A stretch of DNA of 64,000 nt from JBBPZK01 sp965219175 (GTDB lineage Bacteria; Actinomycetota; Rubrobacteria; Rubrobacterales; Rubrobacteraceae). This document shows, piece after piece, positions 7,668-15,727 of the stretch (position 1 is its first letter; the number at the start of each line of letters is the position of its first letter). The stretch spans positions 1,612,001 to 1,676,000 of the forward strand of contig CBDCNI010000001.1 in the NCBI GenBank assembly GCA_965219175.1, in the 5' to 3' direction. Made by a program: the position numbers and the translations under genes. The notes below the pieces were generated by a model. It was not told the origin of the DNA and did not search any database. It saw only the letters and a program-made list of their open reading frames with translations.

Positions 7668-8516
7668 ATGTTCTGGAGGCGTAACGCGCGCGACAAGCCC
7701 GAACCCCCATCCGATAAGACCGACGAGGAGATCTCGACCCCCTCGGAATCTTCTACCGAGCCGTTCGAGATCGAGAGTGGGGCGTCGCGTCCGGCGACCA
7801 TTATCCGGCTCGCCGCGGAGTTCGAGCGCCGGGGTAAGAAGGTGGTGGAGTTGTTCAAAGAAGTCGAATCTCCCCGTGGTCGGGGTCTGATCCCGCTATA
7901 CCTCCAGGAGGACGATAGAGACCTCTTCGTCGAACTGGAGACGGACTCCTGGGATGAAGAATCCGTCGAAAAGGTAATAAAGACCGCCGCCCTGCTGCGG
8001 AACTCCGAGTACAAAGACGCCCGCCTGGAACTCTTCAGCGCCCACCCGGCGCCGGAGCCGGTCGATTTTCTGCTACACCGATCTCCAGCGGCCCTATTTC
8101 AGCTCTACCTGAGTCAAGTCGAACTCTCGGACCCGGAATCGCTGGCCGAGACTTTCAGGGAGGCCGCCGCTCGTTACTGGGAAGTAGATCTCGACTACAC
8201 GGTCGAGAGCCTCCCGCTCACCGAGGAGATGCTGTCGGCCACACTCACCGGCGGTAAGGATGAGAAAGAAAAAGCTCCGGTGCTCGACGTGCTCGTGCAG
8301 GGACTTGGTTGCTACTTCGGTGAGGTCATACGCCGTAACGCCCCAAAAGGCGGCTCCTGGAGCGAGGCGGACGAGTGGGGAGAGCGTTTCATCGTCGAGC
8401 TCCAGTCCTTTAACCTCGACCCTGTAGGCATAAGCCGGGCGTTTTTGAGCGAGGATAACGACGACTCTCTCGCCTATTACGCTCGCTACACGCTGGAAGA
8501 GGTCGCCGACGGTTAA
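7668..8516 (+). CDS. uncharacterised acidic protein
   Basis: A 282-residue soluble protein with a disordered, charged N-terminal segment (about 1-40, rich in Pro, Ser and Glu) and a helical body rich in acidic and aromatic residues. No signal peptide, membrane helix or catalytic motif is visible, and I do not recognise a family. Start ATG at 7668 follows GAGGAGGAATCG. Its final codons form the left arm of a 12-base-pair inverted repeat shared with the downstream intergenic space. It is convergent with the glutaredoxin gene. Confidence 0.7.
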   Translation: MFWRRNARDKPEPPSDKTDEEISTPSESSTEPFEIESGASRPATIIRLAAEFERRGKKVVELFKEVESPRGRGLIPLYLQEDDRDLFVELETDSWDEESVEKVIKTAALLRNSEYKDARLELFSAHPAPEPVDFLLHRSPAALFQLYLSQVELSDPESLAETFREAAARYWEVDLDYTVESLPLTEEMLSATLTGGKDEKEKAPVLDVLVQGLGCYFGEVIRRNAPKGGSWSEADEWGERFIVELQSFNLDPVGISRAFLSEDNDDSLAYYARYTLEEVADG

Positions 8517-8535
8517 CGAGTCAGCGACCTCTTCC
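8495..8535. terminator. 12-bp inverted repeat between convergent genes
   Basis: GGAAGAGGTCGC at 8495-8506 pairs perfectly with GCGACCTCTTCC at 8524-8535 around a 17-base loop. The left arm lies inside the end of the 7668-8516 gene. No T-run follows on the plus strand, so it may act in termination or mRNA protection for one or both convergent genes. Confidence 0.45.
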
Positions 8536-8555
8536 AAAAACGAAGGAAGATAGGA

Positions 8556-8807
8556 TCAGGCGTAGCGCCGGCGCAACTCCCGGATGATGTGGGTCGAGTC
8601 GACGAGCACCTCGTCCCCTATGGTCATGATCGGGATGGCCCGCTGCCCGGAGAGGTTCATTACCTCCGTGCGACCGTCCGCATCGGCGTTTACCGGCTCA
8701 TAGTCGAGATCGAGCCTCTCCAACTCCTTCTTCACCCGCCTGCAGTACGGGCAATACTCTCCCGTATACAGCCGTATCTTCTGCCCGCTCTCCGTAGCTG
8801 TCGCCAA
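8556..8807 (-). CDS. glutaredoxin-like protein
   Basis: An 83-residue thioredoxin-fold protein with the dithiol active site CPYC at about residues 19-22, the cis-proline segment AIPIM and a C-terminal helix, all typical of class I glutaredoxins and mycoredoxins. It should reduce disulfides or mixed disulfides; in actinobacteria the partner thiol may be mycothiol or another low-molecular-weight thiol. Start TTG at 8807 is preceded by GGAGGTACATT. It converges with the upstream hypothetical gene. Confidence 0.92.
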   Translation of the reverse strand: MATATESGQKIRLYTGEYCPYCRRVKKELERLDLDYEPVNADADGRTEVMNLSGQRAIPIMTIGDEVLVDSTHIIRELRRRYA

Positions 8808-9068
8808 AATGTACCTCCAACTCTATCGAAACCTTATCCGTACAGTACGAATTATACGACCTGACGCATGAATTGTAGTCGGTCGGCCGGACTTCTTTCT
8901 CAAGGTCGACCTGTACTTTCGCGTTACATTGAACCTGACCTTCAGGTATAGGATGTGGAGTATATTGGTCCGAAAGTTGGCAAGGCATCTCCGGGCATGC
9001 TACGGTTGCTGGGTTAGGGGTGATTTTGGCCCGCGAATAAGCGACAAAGTGGTGCGGAGGATGTCCGC

Positions 9069-10805
9069 TTGAGCATCAAGAACCCGAGAGAGAAAAGCGG
9101 TTTCGAGGGGCAAGGTTCCGGGGAACCTTTCGCCGAGCGGCGGAGCATTGCCAGAAAGCAGCGGCTCGCCGCGAAGAGACGGCGCAGGCTCAGGTTGGTC
9201 GGCATTGTCGTTCTGATCTTTGTCCTCGTCGGTGGTGTGATCTTGGCGGACAACCTGACGACTTCCGGGAAGGTCTATCGCGGTGTACATGTCGGCAAGT
9301 TGAATCTGAGCGGCAAGACGATCCCACAGGCTCAGGCCGCTGTTGGAAAGAGTGTTGCAAGGCCGTTGAAAAACATAGAGCTTAGAAGTCCGAACGGCGA
9401 CTTCACGCGCTCGGCGGGCGAGATGGGTGTGAAGTTCGACGTCGCCGGGACGGTCGACAAGGCTTACGGGGTGGGGCGCGAGGGGAACGTCTTCCGGCGG
9501 CTCGTGGACCGGGCGCGGGCGGCTTATGGGACCGTGACGGTCTCACCGAGCGTCGATTATAGAGAGAAGGTAGCGCGGGCGGAGGTAGGGAAGATCTCCT
9601 CTCGCCTGGACCACAAACCGCGTAACGCCGACGTGAAAATAGACGGCTCCAAAGTCGTGATGAGCAAGTCTAGAAAAGGATACGAGACCGACATCGGGGC
9701 GACGATGAGGAACCTCGATACGGCGGTCAAAAAACTAGACGGGAACGCTAAGATCGTCGGTAAGGTCACGAAGCCCCAGGTTTCTACCGCCTCGGCCGAG
9801 AAGGCGGCGACCAAAGCCCGCGGGGCGATGTTCGTTCCACTCGTGCTCACCGCCGACGGGCAGCGTTGGGAGCTTTCACCTTCACAGATGGGGGAGGCCG
9901 TAGATGTGACGCGCAAAGGCGGAGATATACAGGTGAGCCTGAGCAAGGACCGCCTGAAAAGTGGCCTCAAAGACGTGTTCGGGACGCTAACCGCCGAGCC
10001 GGTCGAAGCGAGCTACAACGTAAATGGTTCTGGTGTTTCCGTCATTCCGGGTAAGAGTGGTCAGAGCGTACAAGAGGACAAGCTTCTGGGGGAGATCAAG
10101 GACGGAATCTTCGACGGGAAGCATGTGTACGAGATTCCGGTAAAGACTCTGGAGCCGAAGCTAACCACCGCCGAGGCGCAACAGCTAAAGCCAACCCAGG
10201 TCATCGGCGAGTACAAGACCAATTATATGACCTACGACGACAGCGCCGGGAGGGTGACGAACCTCGAAACAGCCTCGAACGCCATCAACGGGACCTTGCT
10301 CGCGCCCGGTGAGGTCTTCTCGTTTAACGCGATCGCCGCTCCTCTCCAGTACGCGAAGACCAAGGTCATAATGAACGGACAGGTCAAACACGCAGACGGC
10401 GGCGGGCTCTGCCAGATCTCCTCGAACTTGTACATGGCTGCAAACTACGCGGGGCTCACCATATTGGAGCGTCACCCGCACTACGCGGAGTTGCCGTACA
10501 TCCAGCCGGGCTTCGACGCGACGGTCTGGTTCGGGTCGCTCGACATGCAGTTCCAGAATACTTCGGGGTCTTACCTGCTCCTACGCGAGTGGGTCGATAC
10601 GAAGAGCGGCGACGTGTACGCCCAGATCTGGGGCCAACCGACCAGCAAAGACGTGCAGATGAGCTCCAAGAAAGTCGCGACCACGACGGACGCCGAAGGC
10701 AACCCCGTAACCAAATGGGTTACCTACAAGAAGGTGACCGACAACGGTCAGGTTATCTCCAACGGTGCGCTTCACACCGACGTCTACAAACACCTCAAGT
10801 CGTAG
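9069..10805 (+). CDS. VanW-family protein with peptidoglycan-binding repeats
   Basis: A 578-residue cell-envelope protein. It has a charged cytoplasmic N-terminus, one membrane anchor at about 42-60, a long extracytoplasmic region of about 70-370 that looks like repeated putative peptidoglycan-binding domains, and a VanW domain at about 385-520 recognisable by VFSFNAIAAP and GGGLCQISSNLY. VanW is named after vancomycin-resistance clusters, where its role is not known; most copies are ordinary envelope proteins. Start TTG at 9069, nine bases after GGAGG. The 261 bases before it contain a 6-bp hairpin (8933-8947) but no recognised riboswitch. Confidence 0.88.
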   Translation: MSIKNPREKSGFEGQGSGEPFAERRSIARKQRLAAKRRRRLRLVGIVVLIFVLVGGVILADNLTTSGKVYRGVHVGKLNLSGKTIPQAQAAVGKSVARPLKNIELRSPNGDFTRSAGEMGVKFDVAGTVDKAYGVGREGNVFRRLVDRARAAYGTVTVSPSVDYREKVARAEVGKISSRLDHKPRNADVKIDGSKVVMSKSRKGYETDIGATMRNLDTAVKKLDGNAKIVGKVTKPQVSTASAEKAATKARGAMFVPLVLTADGQRWELSPSQMGEAVDVTRKGGDIQVSLSKDRLKSGLKDVFGTLTAEPVEASYNVNGSGVSVIPGKSGQSVQEDKLLGEIKDGIFDGKHVYEIPVKTLEPKLTTAEAQQLKPTQVIGEYKTNYMTYDDSAGRVTNLETASNAINGTLLAPGEVFSFNAIAAPLQYAKTKVIMNGQVKHADGGGLCQISSNLYMAANYAGLTILERHPHYAELPYIQPGFDATVWFGSLDMQFQNTSGSYLLLREWVDTKSGDVYAQIWGQPTSKDVQMSSKKVATTTDAEGNPVTKWVTYKKVTDNGQVISNGALHTDVYKHLKS

Positions 10806-10833
10806 AAAACTTCTGTACGATCTGGTGGCGCTG

Positions 10834-11304
10834 TTAGGCGGAGACCTCGACCACCAGCTCGACCTCGACCGGCGAACCTAACGGAAGCTCCGCCACCCCG
10901 ACCGCCGAGCGTGCATGGAGTCCCGCTTCCCCGAATACCTCTCCCAAAAGATCCGAGGCTCCGTTTAGCACCTCGGGCTGTCGGTTGAATCCTCCAGCAG
11001 AGGCGACGTAGCCCGTCACTTTGACGATCCGGGTTATGTTCTCCAAAGAGCCGGCCGCTTCGGAGGCGGCGGCGAGGGCGTTCAGGGCGCAGATCCGGGC
11101 AGCCTCTTTCGCTTCTTCCACGCCGACTTCGTCACCGACTTTGCCGGTAGAGGAGAGTTTTCCGTCTCTGAAAGGCAGTTGTCCGGCGGTGAAGACGTAG
11201 GAGCCCGAGCGCACGGCCGGGACGTAGGAGCCGGCTGGTTCGGGGACGGACGGAAGCTCGTAGCCGAGGTCGCGCAGGCGGGAGGTGGGACCTTCTTGGG
11301 CCAT
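10834..11304 (-). CDS. RidA-family protein
   Basis: A 156-residue member of the YjgF/YER057c/UK114 family. RidA enzymes hydrolyse reactive enamine/imine intermediates made by PLP enzymes; several relatives have other or unknown functions. The C-terminal signature HARSAVGVAELPLGSPVEVE contains the arginine that binds the substrate carboxylate in RidA. The ATG abuts the stop codon of the flavin reductase with no gap, so the two are surely co-transcribed and probably translationally coupled. Confidence 0.88.
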   Translation of the reverse strand: MAQEGPTSRLRDLGYELPSVPEPAGSYVPAVRSGSYVFTAGQLPFRDGKLSSTGKVGDEVGVEEAKEAARICALNALAAASEAAGSLENITRIVKVTGYVASAGGFNRQPEVLNGASDLLGEVFGEAGLHARSAVGVAELPLGSPVEVELVVEVSA

Positions 11305-11802
11305 CTACCTGAGGGCGCTTTCGTACTCGGTCGGGTCGTATGTCAGTGGCTCGTCGTGGCTGAAGGTCTCGCCTGCCGTGACTTCGCCGATCAGCAACGT
11401 GTGGTCGCCGGCTCTGGCGGTGTCGAGGACTTTGCAGTCGAGATACGAGAGACTGTCCAGCAGGTAGGGTGAGCCGGTCGGGGTCAGGCCGTAAGGCACG
11501 CCCTGGAACTTGTCGTGGTACTCGCCGCTGGTCTCGGAAAAATAGGTCGCAGCGTTTACCTGATCCTCGCGCAGGACGCTCAGGGCGAAGGTGCCGCTCT
11601 CGATTATGCGCTCTCTGGTGTAGCGGTCCTCGCGCACGGCCACGACTACGCACGGCGGGCGCTCGGAAGCTTTCGTCACCCAGGAAGCGGTCATCGCGCT
11701 CGTCTCGTATCCCCGGCGGGTGGCGAGGACGTAGACTCCGTGGGTGAGGTTGGACAATGCCTCGGATATAGAGCTATCGCTGGTGTTCGGGTCCCGGTCC
11801 AA
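11305..11802 (-). CDS. flavin reductase-like (FMN-binding) protein
   Basis: A 165-residue flavin-reductase-family protein (split-barrel FMN-binding fold). Typical features are GVYVLATRRG, TASWVTKASERPP and the C-terminal GDHTLLIGEV motif. It would reduce FMN or FAD with NAD(P)H, often for a partner oxygenase; none is adjacent. The frame stays open far upstream, to 12375, but that part is a shadow of the opposite-strand PrsW gene. TTG at 11802 has GGAGG nine bases upstream and starts where the domain starts. First gene of a two-gene unit with RidA. Confidence 0.85.
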   Translation of the reverse strand: MDRDPNTSDSSISEALSNLTHGVYVLATRRGYETSAMTASWVTKASERPPCVVVAVREDRYTRERIIESGTFALSVLREDQVNAATYFSETSGEYHDKFQGVPYGLTPTGSPYLLDSLSYLDCKVLDTARAGDHTLLIGEVTAGETFSHDEPLTYDPTEYESALR

Positions 11803-11853
11803 GCTCGGGCGCCTCCATCCTTTGTAGGTTAGAGGTATTCTACCAAGAGCGGG

Positions 11854-11859
11854 TATACT
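11854..11859 (+). promoter_or_regulatory. -10 element of the PrsW transcript
   Basis: TATACT, seven bases before a GTG at 11867 that opens a 14-codon ORF. The arrangement matches the other apparently leaderless promoters in this window. Confidence 0.4.
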
Positions 11860-11866
11860 CGTAGCG

Positions 11867-11911
11867 GTGGACCCCGCAACAGAGCCTTTCGCAACGGAGA
11901 ATCCGGCATGA
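11867..11911 (+). CDS. leaderless 14-codon upstream ORF of the PrsW gene
   Basis: GTG at 11867 opens a 14-codon frame (MDPATEPFATENPA) that ends with TGA at 11909-11911. That stop overlaps the ATG of the PrsW gene as ATGA, the classic arrangement for translational coupling. A TATACT box seven bases upstream would place the 5' end of the mRNA at the GTG, and the PrsW ATG itself has only a weak Shine-Dalgarno. I infer that ribosomes load on this ORF and re-initiate on PrsW. The peptide itself shows no run of any one amino acid that would suggest attenuation. Confidence 0.4.
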   Translation: MDPATEPFATENPA

Positions 11912-12900
11912 CGTTCAGCTTGCCGCTGGTTGGCGTCGGCATCTTGCAGGCGGTTGTGTACCTGCTTTTCATCCGGGCGGTAGACCTCTACGAGCGGGAA
12001 TCTTTGCTGTACGTGATCCCGGTTTTCGTCTGGGGCTTTACGGTTGCGGTAGCCGTCGCCCTCGTCTTTAATACGCTCGCGGCGATCACCCTGAGTTCGG
12101 TAGCCGACCGCCAGACCGTCAGCTTCGTCACGGCGGTCTTTGTGGCGCCGCCGGTCGAGGAGTGCTCGAAGGGACTCGCGCTGTTTCTGGCTTTCGGCGT
12201 CTCGTACCTGGCGTCGCGCAAGCGCGGGGCGATCGAGTTCTCCGGCGTCATGGACGGCATAGTCTACGGGGCGGCCGTAGGTTTCGGGTTCTCCATAGCC
12301 GAAGACCTGCTCTACTACGCCCAATTCGGGCCGGAGACCTTCGTGGTGCGTAGGATCTTCGGCGGTTTCGGACACGCCGCCTTTACGTCTCTCACCGGGG
12401 TCGGCATCGGCCTCATACCCTGGGTCCGAAGTTACTTCCTGAAGTTCTCGCTACCACTTCTGGGATTGGCCGGGGCGATATTGCTGCACGCGACTTTCAA
12501 CTTTCTTGGCTCCGTAATAGGGCCGCTCGCATACTTGTTTATGTTGGTCGTGTTGTTGCTCTACGCGGTTCTGATAGGCGTCTGGCTCTCTGTGGAGCGC
12601 CGGACCATCCGGGCGGAGTTGAAGGATGAGACGGAGGCTGGAGTCATCAGCCATCAGGAGTACGAGATCCTCCCGACCTACTTCCGGAGGACCGGATATT
12701 ATCTTCGTCTGATCTTCACGGGACGACTCGCGACCGAACATCGCGCACGCAAGCTTCACGCCGCCGCAGTAGATCTCGCCTTCAGCAAACGTCTCGCCCG
12801 GAGTTCCCACTCCCACTCCCAGGAAGCACGTCTCCAGGAACTGAGGTCCCGCATACAGCGTCTCAGAGGCACGGCCCCAGCCGCCGAACGTACGCTCTGA
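11908..12900 (+). CDS. PrsW-family intramembrane metalloprotease
   Basis: A 330-residue polytopic membrane protein. The PrsW signatures are visible in order: VEECSKG (Glu-Glu motif), GFSIAEDLLYY, FGHAAFTS and LLHATFN. In Bacillus subtilis PrsW makes the first cut in an anti-sigma factor (RsiW); here the substrate is unknown and no anti-sigma gene is adjacent. About eight hydrophobic segments occupy residues 1-235, followed by a soluble, basic C-terminal tail of roughly 95 residues. Expression probably depends on the short upstream ORF that overlaps its ATG. Confidence 0.88.
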   Translation: MTFSLPLVGVGILQAVVYLLFIRAVDLYERESLLYVIPVFVWGFTVAVAVALVFNTLAAITLSSVADRQTVSFVTAVFVAPPVEECSKGLALFLAFGVSYLASRKRGAIEFSGVMDGIVYGAAVGFGFSIAEDLLYYAQFGPETFVVRRIFGGFGHAAFTSLTGVGIGLIPWVRSYFLKFSLPLLGLAGAILLHATFNFLGSVIGPLAYLFMLVVLLLYAVLIGVWLSVERRTIRAELKDETEAGVISHQEYEILPTYFRRTGYYLRLIFTGRLATEHRARKLHAAAVDLAFSKRLARSSHSHSQEARLQELRSRIQRLRGTAPAAERTL

Positions 12901-12923
12901 ACGAACGATCGCGGGCTACCGGG

Positions 12924-13511
12924 GTGATACTCGCGGGCGGTCGGAGCCTGCGTATGGGCCGCGACAAAGCCTCCCTCAAAATCGGGGGCATTCCTCTGAT
13001 ACAACGGGTCTACGACGCGCTCGCAGTCCATTGCGATGAGGTCGTAGTCGTCGGTTTGGAAGACAGCGCCAATTTAGCTGGAGTCCGGAGTGTCCCGGAC
13101 TTACGTCCTGGTCGCGAAGGGCCATTGGCTGGGATGGAGTCGGGTCTCACCGCCTCCCGGAACCCTCTGGTCTTCGTCGCGGCCACAGACCTGCCGTTCA
13201 TCCCGGCGGAGTTGGTCGGATATCTGCTGGCGCGCGTCGCCGAAGATGAAGTGCGAGCGGTCGTTCCCAGGTGGCGCGGGCGACCTCACCCTCTCTGTGC
13301 CGCCTACGACCGTGGGATACTCTCTTCTCTCGGGGTCTCGCTCGACAGCGAGGTTCGGGCCGTTCGTGAGATGCTGGAAGGAGTGGACGGAGTCGAGTAC
13401 GTCGAGGAAGGGTTGCGGCGGTTCGGGGAGCCGGACGTGTTTTTGATGAACGTCAATGAACCTGGGGATCTGGATCTCGCCCGGACTTTGCTTCGCGACC
13501 GCGGGCGATGA
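12924..13511 (+). CDS. mobA: molybdenum cofactor guanylyltransferase
   Basis: Transfers GMP to molybdopterin to make the guanine dinucleotide form of the molybdenum cofactor. The nucleotide-binding signature ILAGGRSLRMGRDKA is at the extreme N-terminus, and the metal-binding Asp is in AATDLPF. At 195 residues the length is right. Start GTG at 12924 leaves almost nothing before the motif. No other upstream ATG, GTG or TTG is in frame. It lies 23 bases after PrsW and overlaps the next gene by four bases (ATGA). A cytidylyl or other nucleotidyltransferase role cannot be fully excluded. Confidence 0.85.
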   Translation: MILAGGRSLRMGRDKASLKIGGIPLIQRVYDALAVHCDEVVVVGLEDSANLAGVRSVPDLRPGREGPLAGMESGLTASRNPLVFVAATDLPFIPAELVGYLLARVAEDEVRAVVPRWRGRPHPLCAAYDRGILSSLGVSLDSEVRAVREMLEGVDGVEYVEEGLRRFGEPDVFLMNVNEPGDLDLARTLLRDRGR

Positions 13512-14095
13512 TGCTCGGAGGGTTGGTTGGGGATCTATTAGACGTGATCCGTGTTTACCGGGGTAAGCTTCCGGAAGCCGCCAAGGACGCTGATTCGGCG
13601 CGGGTCGCGGTGATACTTGGTGCGCAGGTACTGAAAGGCGGGAGGCCGAGCCCGACACTTGAGGCCCGGACCATCCACGCGGCGCGACTCTACGCGGAAG
13701 ACAAAGTCTCTTTGCTGGTCCCGACCGGCGGTACCGGAGAGCACCCGCCGAGTGAGGCGGAGGTGATGGCGGGAATACTGGGGCGTGAGGGAGTGCCGAC
13801 CAGGGACATCCTTCTCGAAGAGAAAGCTCTGAATACTTGGGAATCGGCGCGGCTGACGGCCGAAATTTTGCGTCCTAGAGGTGTAAGGGAGGTTCGGGTC
13901 GTCACCGACCCTTTGCACTGCGCGCGGGCGGTCTGGGCTTTCGGGGAGGCGGAGCTTATTGCTTGGGCGGAGCCAGTGTATAGTAGCCCGATGTGGAGGA
14001 AGAGGGGTTCCCGGCGGGGGCAACTCGCTAGGGAGATGGGGGCGGTTATTTGGTACAGGGTGAGGCACGGGGCAGGTTCGCGCTCCCGGCGGTAG
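13508..14095 (+). CDS. YdcF-family (DUF218) protein
   Basis: A 195-residue protein of the YdcF/SanA/ElyC family. Typical segments are VAVILGAQVLKGGRPSPTLEAR, the PTGGTGEHPPSEAEVM loop, LEEKALNTWESA and VTDPLHCARA. Family members are linked to envelope maintenance but their biochemistry is poorly known. There is no strong membrane anchor. It overlaps mobA by four bases at the start and the next transporter gene by 46 bases at the end, so the three form an operon. Confidence 0.85.
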   Translation: MMLGGLVGDLLDVIRVYRGKLPEAAKDADSARVAVILGAQVLKGGRPSPTLEARTIHAARLYAEDKVSLLVPTGGTGEHPPSEAEVMAGILGREGVPTRDILLEEKALNTWESARLTAEILRPRGVREVRVVTDPLHCARAVWAFGEAELIAWAEPVYSSPMWRKRGSRRGQLAREMGAVIWYRVRHGAGSRSRR

Positions 14096-14943
14096 GAGTC
14101 GGGGTCCTGGCAGTCTCTTCGGCTGCCATACTGATCCGGGTCTCGGGTGCTCCGGCTTTGGGCATCGCTTTCTGGCGCTGCGTCCTCGGAGTCGTCTTTT
14201 TGTTGCCTGTGGCGGTCGTGCGGCGCGAGCGGTTGCCGGTTGGACGTCCGTTGGTCGTTCTGGTTGTCTCCGGGGTCGCGCTTGGGGCTCATTTCGGGTT
14301 CTGGATCTCCTCTCTCGGTTATACGAGCGTGGCGGCCAGCGTGATGATCGTCTCGACCGCGCCGGTCTTCGTGGCGCTGCTCGCGTACCTCCTCTTCGGG
14401 GAGAAGACCTCTCCGGTCTCCGTGGCGGGCATCCTGGTGGCGCTCGCCGGGACGGCGATGATAGCCGCTGACAGGTCCGTTGGATCCGCGGCACTGCTAG
14501 GCAACGCGCTCGCTCTTGCCGGGGCCGCAACGGTCGCGGTATACGTCCTGATCGGACGCTCCCAGCGTACCAGCGGCATCGGATTTCTGTCCTACTCCGT
14601 CGTCGTATACTCGGCCGCCGCACTCGCGCTGCTGCCGGTCGCCATCATCGGGGGCGTTCAACTATGGGGTTACTCGGGGAGTACGTGGTTTTGGTTGTGG
14701 GCAATAACGCTCGGGCCGCAGATCCTGGGGCATACGGTCTTTAACTGGGCTCTGGGTTACGTCGAGGCGGCGATTGTCTCCGGGACGATACTCGCCGAGC
14801 CGGTCGTCGCGGCGCTTCTCGCGTGGTGGATCCTCTCCGAGAAGCCGGGCCTCGCGACCGCTGCCGGTGGCGTCGTAGTTCTCGTGGGCCTCTTTCTCTT
14901 GCTCAGGGGTCGCAACAGGGCGTTCCCGCCGAAACCCACCTGA
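14050..14943 (+). CDS. EamA/DMT-superfamily transporter
   Basis: A 297-residue membrane protein with about ten hydrophobic segments and the internal duplication typical of EamA (drug/metabolite) transporters. The first repeat begins near residue 18 and the second near 160. The second repeat ends in EPVVAALLAWWILSE, a common EamA feature. Substrate is unknown; relatives export amino acids, metabolites or drugs. TTG at 14050 is the only usable start near the N-terminus, giving a 46-base overlap with the YdcF gene. Confidence 0.85.
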   Translation: MVQGEARGRFALPAVGVGVLAVSSAAILIRVSGAPALGIAFWRCVLGVVFLLPVAVVRRERLPVGRPLVVLVVSGVALGAHFGFWISSLGYTSVAASVMIVSTAPVFVALLAYLLFGEKTSPVSVAGILVALAGTAMIAADRSVGSAALLGNALALAGAATVAVYVLIGRSQRTSGIGFLSYSVVVYSAAALALLPVAIIGGVQLWGYSGSTWFWLWAITLGPQILGHTVFNWALGYVEAAIVSGTILAEPVVAALLAWWILSEKPGLATAAGGVVVLVGLFLLLRGRNRAFPPKPT

Positions 14944-15046
14944 AAGAGAGTCGCGGCTCCCCGCGGTAAAAAGCTCTCACTAACTGTCGGGGCGCTATGT
15001 TGTATTCTGGACTCTCGCGTACAGTTTTGGTCGTCTGGAGAGAAGT

Positions 15047-15727
15047 TTGGGACCGCTCAGGGCAGGATTTATATATGGTATCGTCGCGGCCGTCGTCGCG
15101 CTCGTCTCGGATTTTTACTTCCTCTTCGTAGACCCGGCCGGAACGCCGGCCTGGATACTCGCCGTGATCCAGGCTTACCACACCCAGATCGCACTGACGG
15201 CCTTTCTCTTCCTCGGTATCCTGGCCGCACTCGGGACACGTCCGGCGCGCCTTGACCCCGGCGTTCCTTACCGGTCCTTACTGCTGCGGGACTGCGCGCT
15301 CGCCGCGACCCTCGTAGCCGTGATAGTCAGCGTGGTCCTCTTTTTCGCGACCGCATTGCAGGCTACCGTATTCGCCGACCAGGCGCGTTCGTATGCCGGC
15401 CAGGCTGCCCCGAAGATAGTCGACTACTCGAATACGACGCGAGAAGACCTGATCAAAGGCCGCATAAAACGGGGCGAGACTCCCGAGCAGGCCCGCAAGC
15501 TCCCGCCTCCCGCGAAGCTTGAGAACGTGCGCAAAGCCCTCGAACCCCCATCTCTGACGATGCTGGGATACTCGACCATGAACCTCGTCCTGAGGTCCCT
15601 CCTCCTCGGCGGCACCGGAGCCGTCATCGGCCTCTTACGGGGACGCTCCGGACCTGAAGACGGGACGACCTCCGCCGGATCCGGGAATGGGGCCGGCAAG
15701 CAAGAAGCGAACCAGCCGGGACTTTGA
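15047..15727 (+). CDS. membrane protein of unknown function, first gene of the cob cluster
   Basis: A 226-residue protein with four or so hydrophobic segments (about 8-28, 40-60, 80-105 and 175-198) separated by a charged loop of about 110-170 and a short Gly/Ser/Ala-rich tail. I do not recognise it. It overlaps cbiB by four bases, so it is the leading gene of the cobamide assembly operon; that placement makes a role in cobalt or corrinoid handling possible but unproven. It does not resemble CbtA, CbiM or BtuC. Start TTG at 15047, with GGAGAGAAG just upstream. Confidence 0.7.
   Translation: MGPLRAGFIYGIVAAVVALVSDFYFLFVDPAGTPAWILAVIQAYHTQIALTAFLFLGILAALGTRPARLDPGVPYRSLLLRDCALAATLVAVIVSVVLFFATALQATVFADQARSYAGQAAPKIVDYSNTTREDLIKGRIKRGETPEQARKLPPPAKLENVRKALEPPSLTMLGYSTMNLVLRSLLLGGTGAVIGLLRGRSGPEDGTTSAGSGNGAGKQEANQPGL

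Noticed and set aside
8808..9068. Cyclic di-AMP (ydaO-type) riboswitch before the VanW gene or the potassium genes
   Set aside because: Such switches often precede envelope and K+ transport genes in actinobacteria, but the conserved core segments are absent here, and ktrB starts too close to rplT.
11803..12375. Long N-terminal extension of the flavin reductase
   Set aside because: The frame is open only because it is antisense to the PrsW gene; composition is that of a shadow frame and a good ribosome site supports TTG 11802.
13538..14623. 361-residue minus-strand ORF opposite the YdcF and EamA genes
   Set aside because: Pro/Arg-rich low-complexity translation opposite two well-supported genes.
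14944..15723. Cobalamin riboswitch before the cob cluster
   Set aside because: I looked for the conserved B12-box and core and found neither in the gap before 15047 nor before cbiB.
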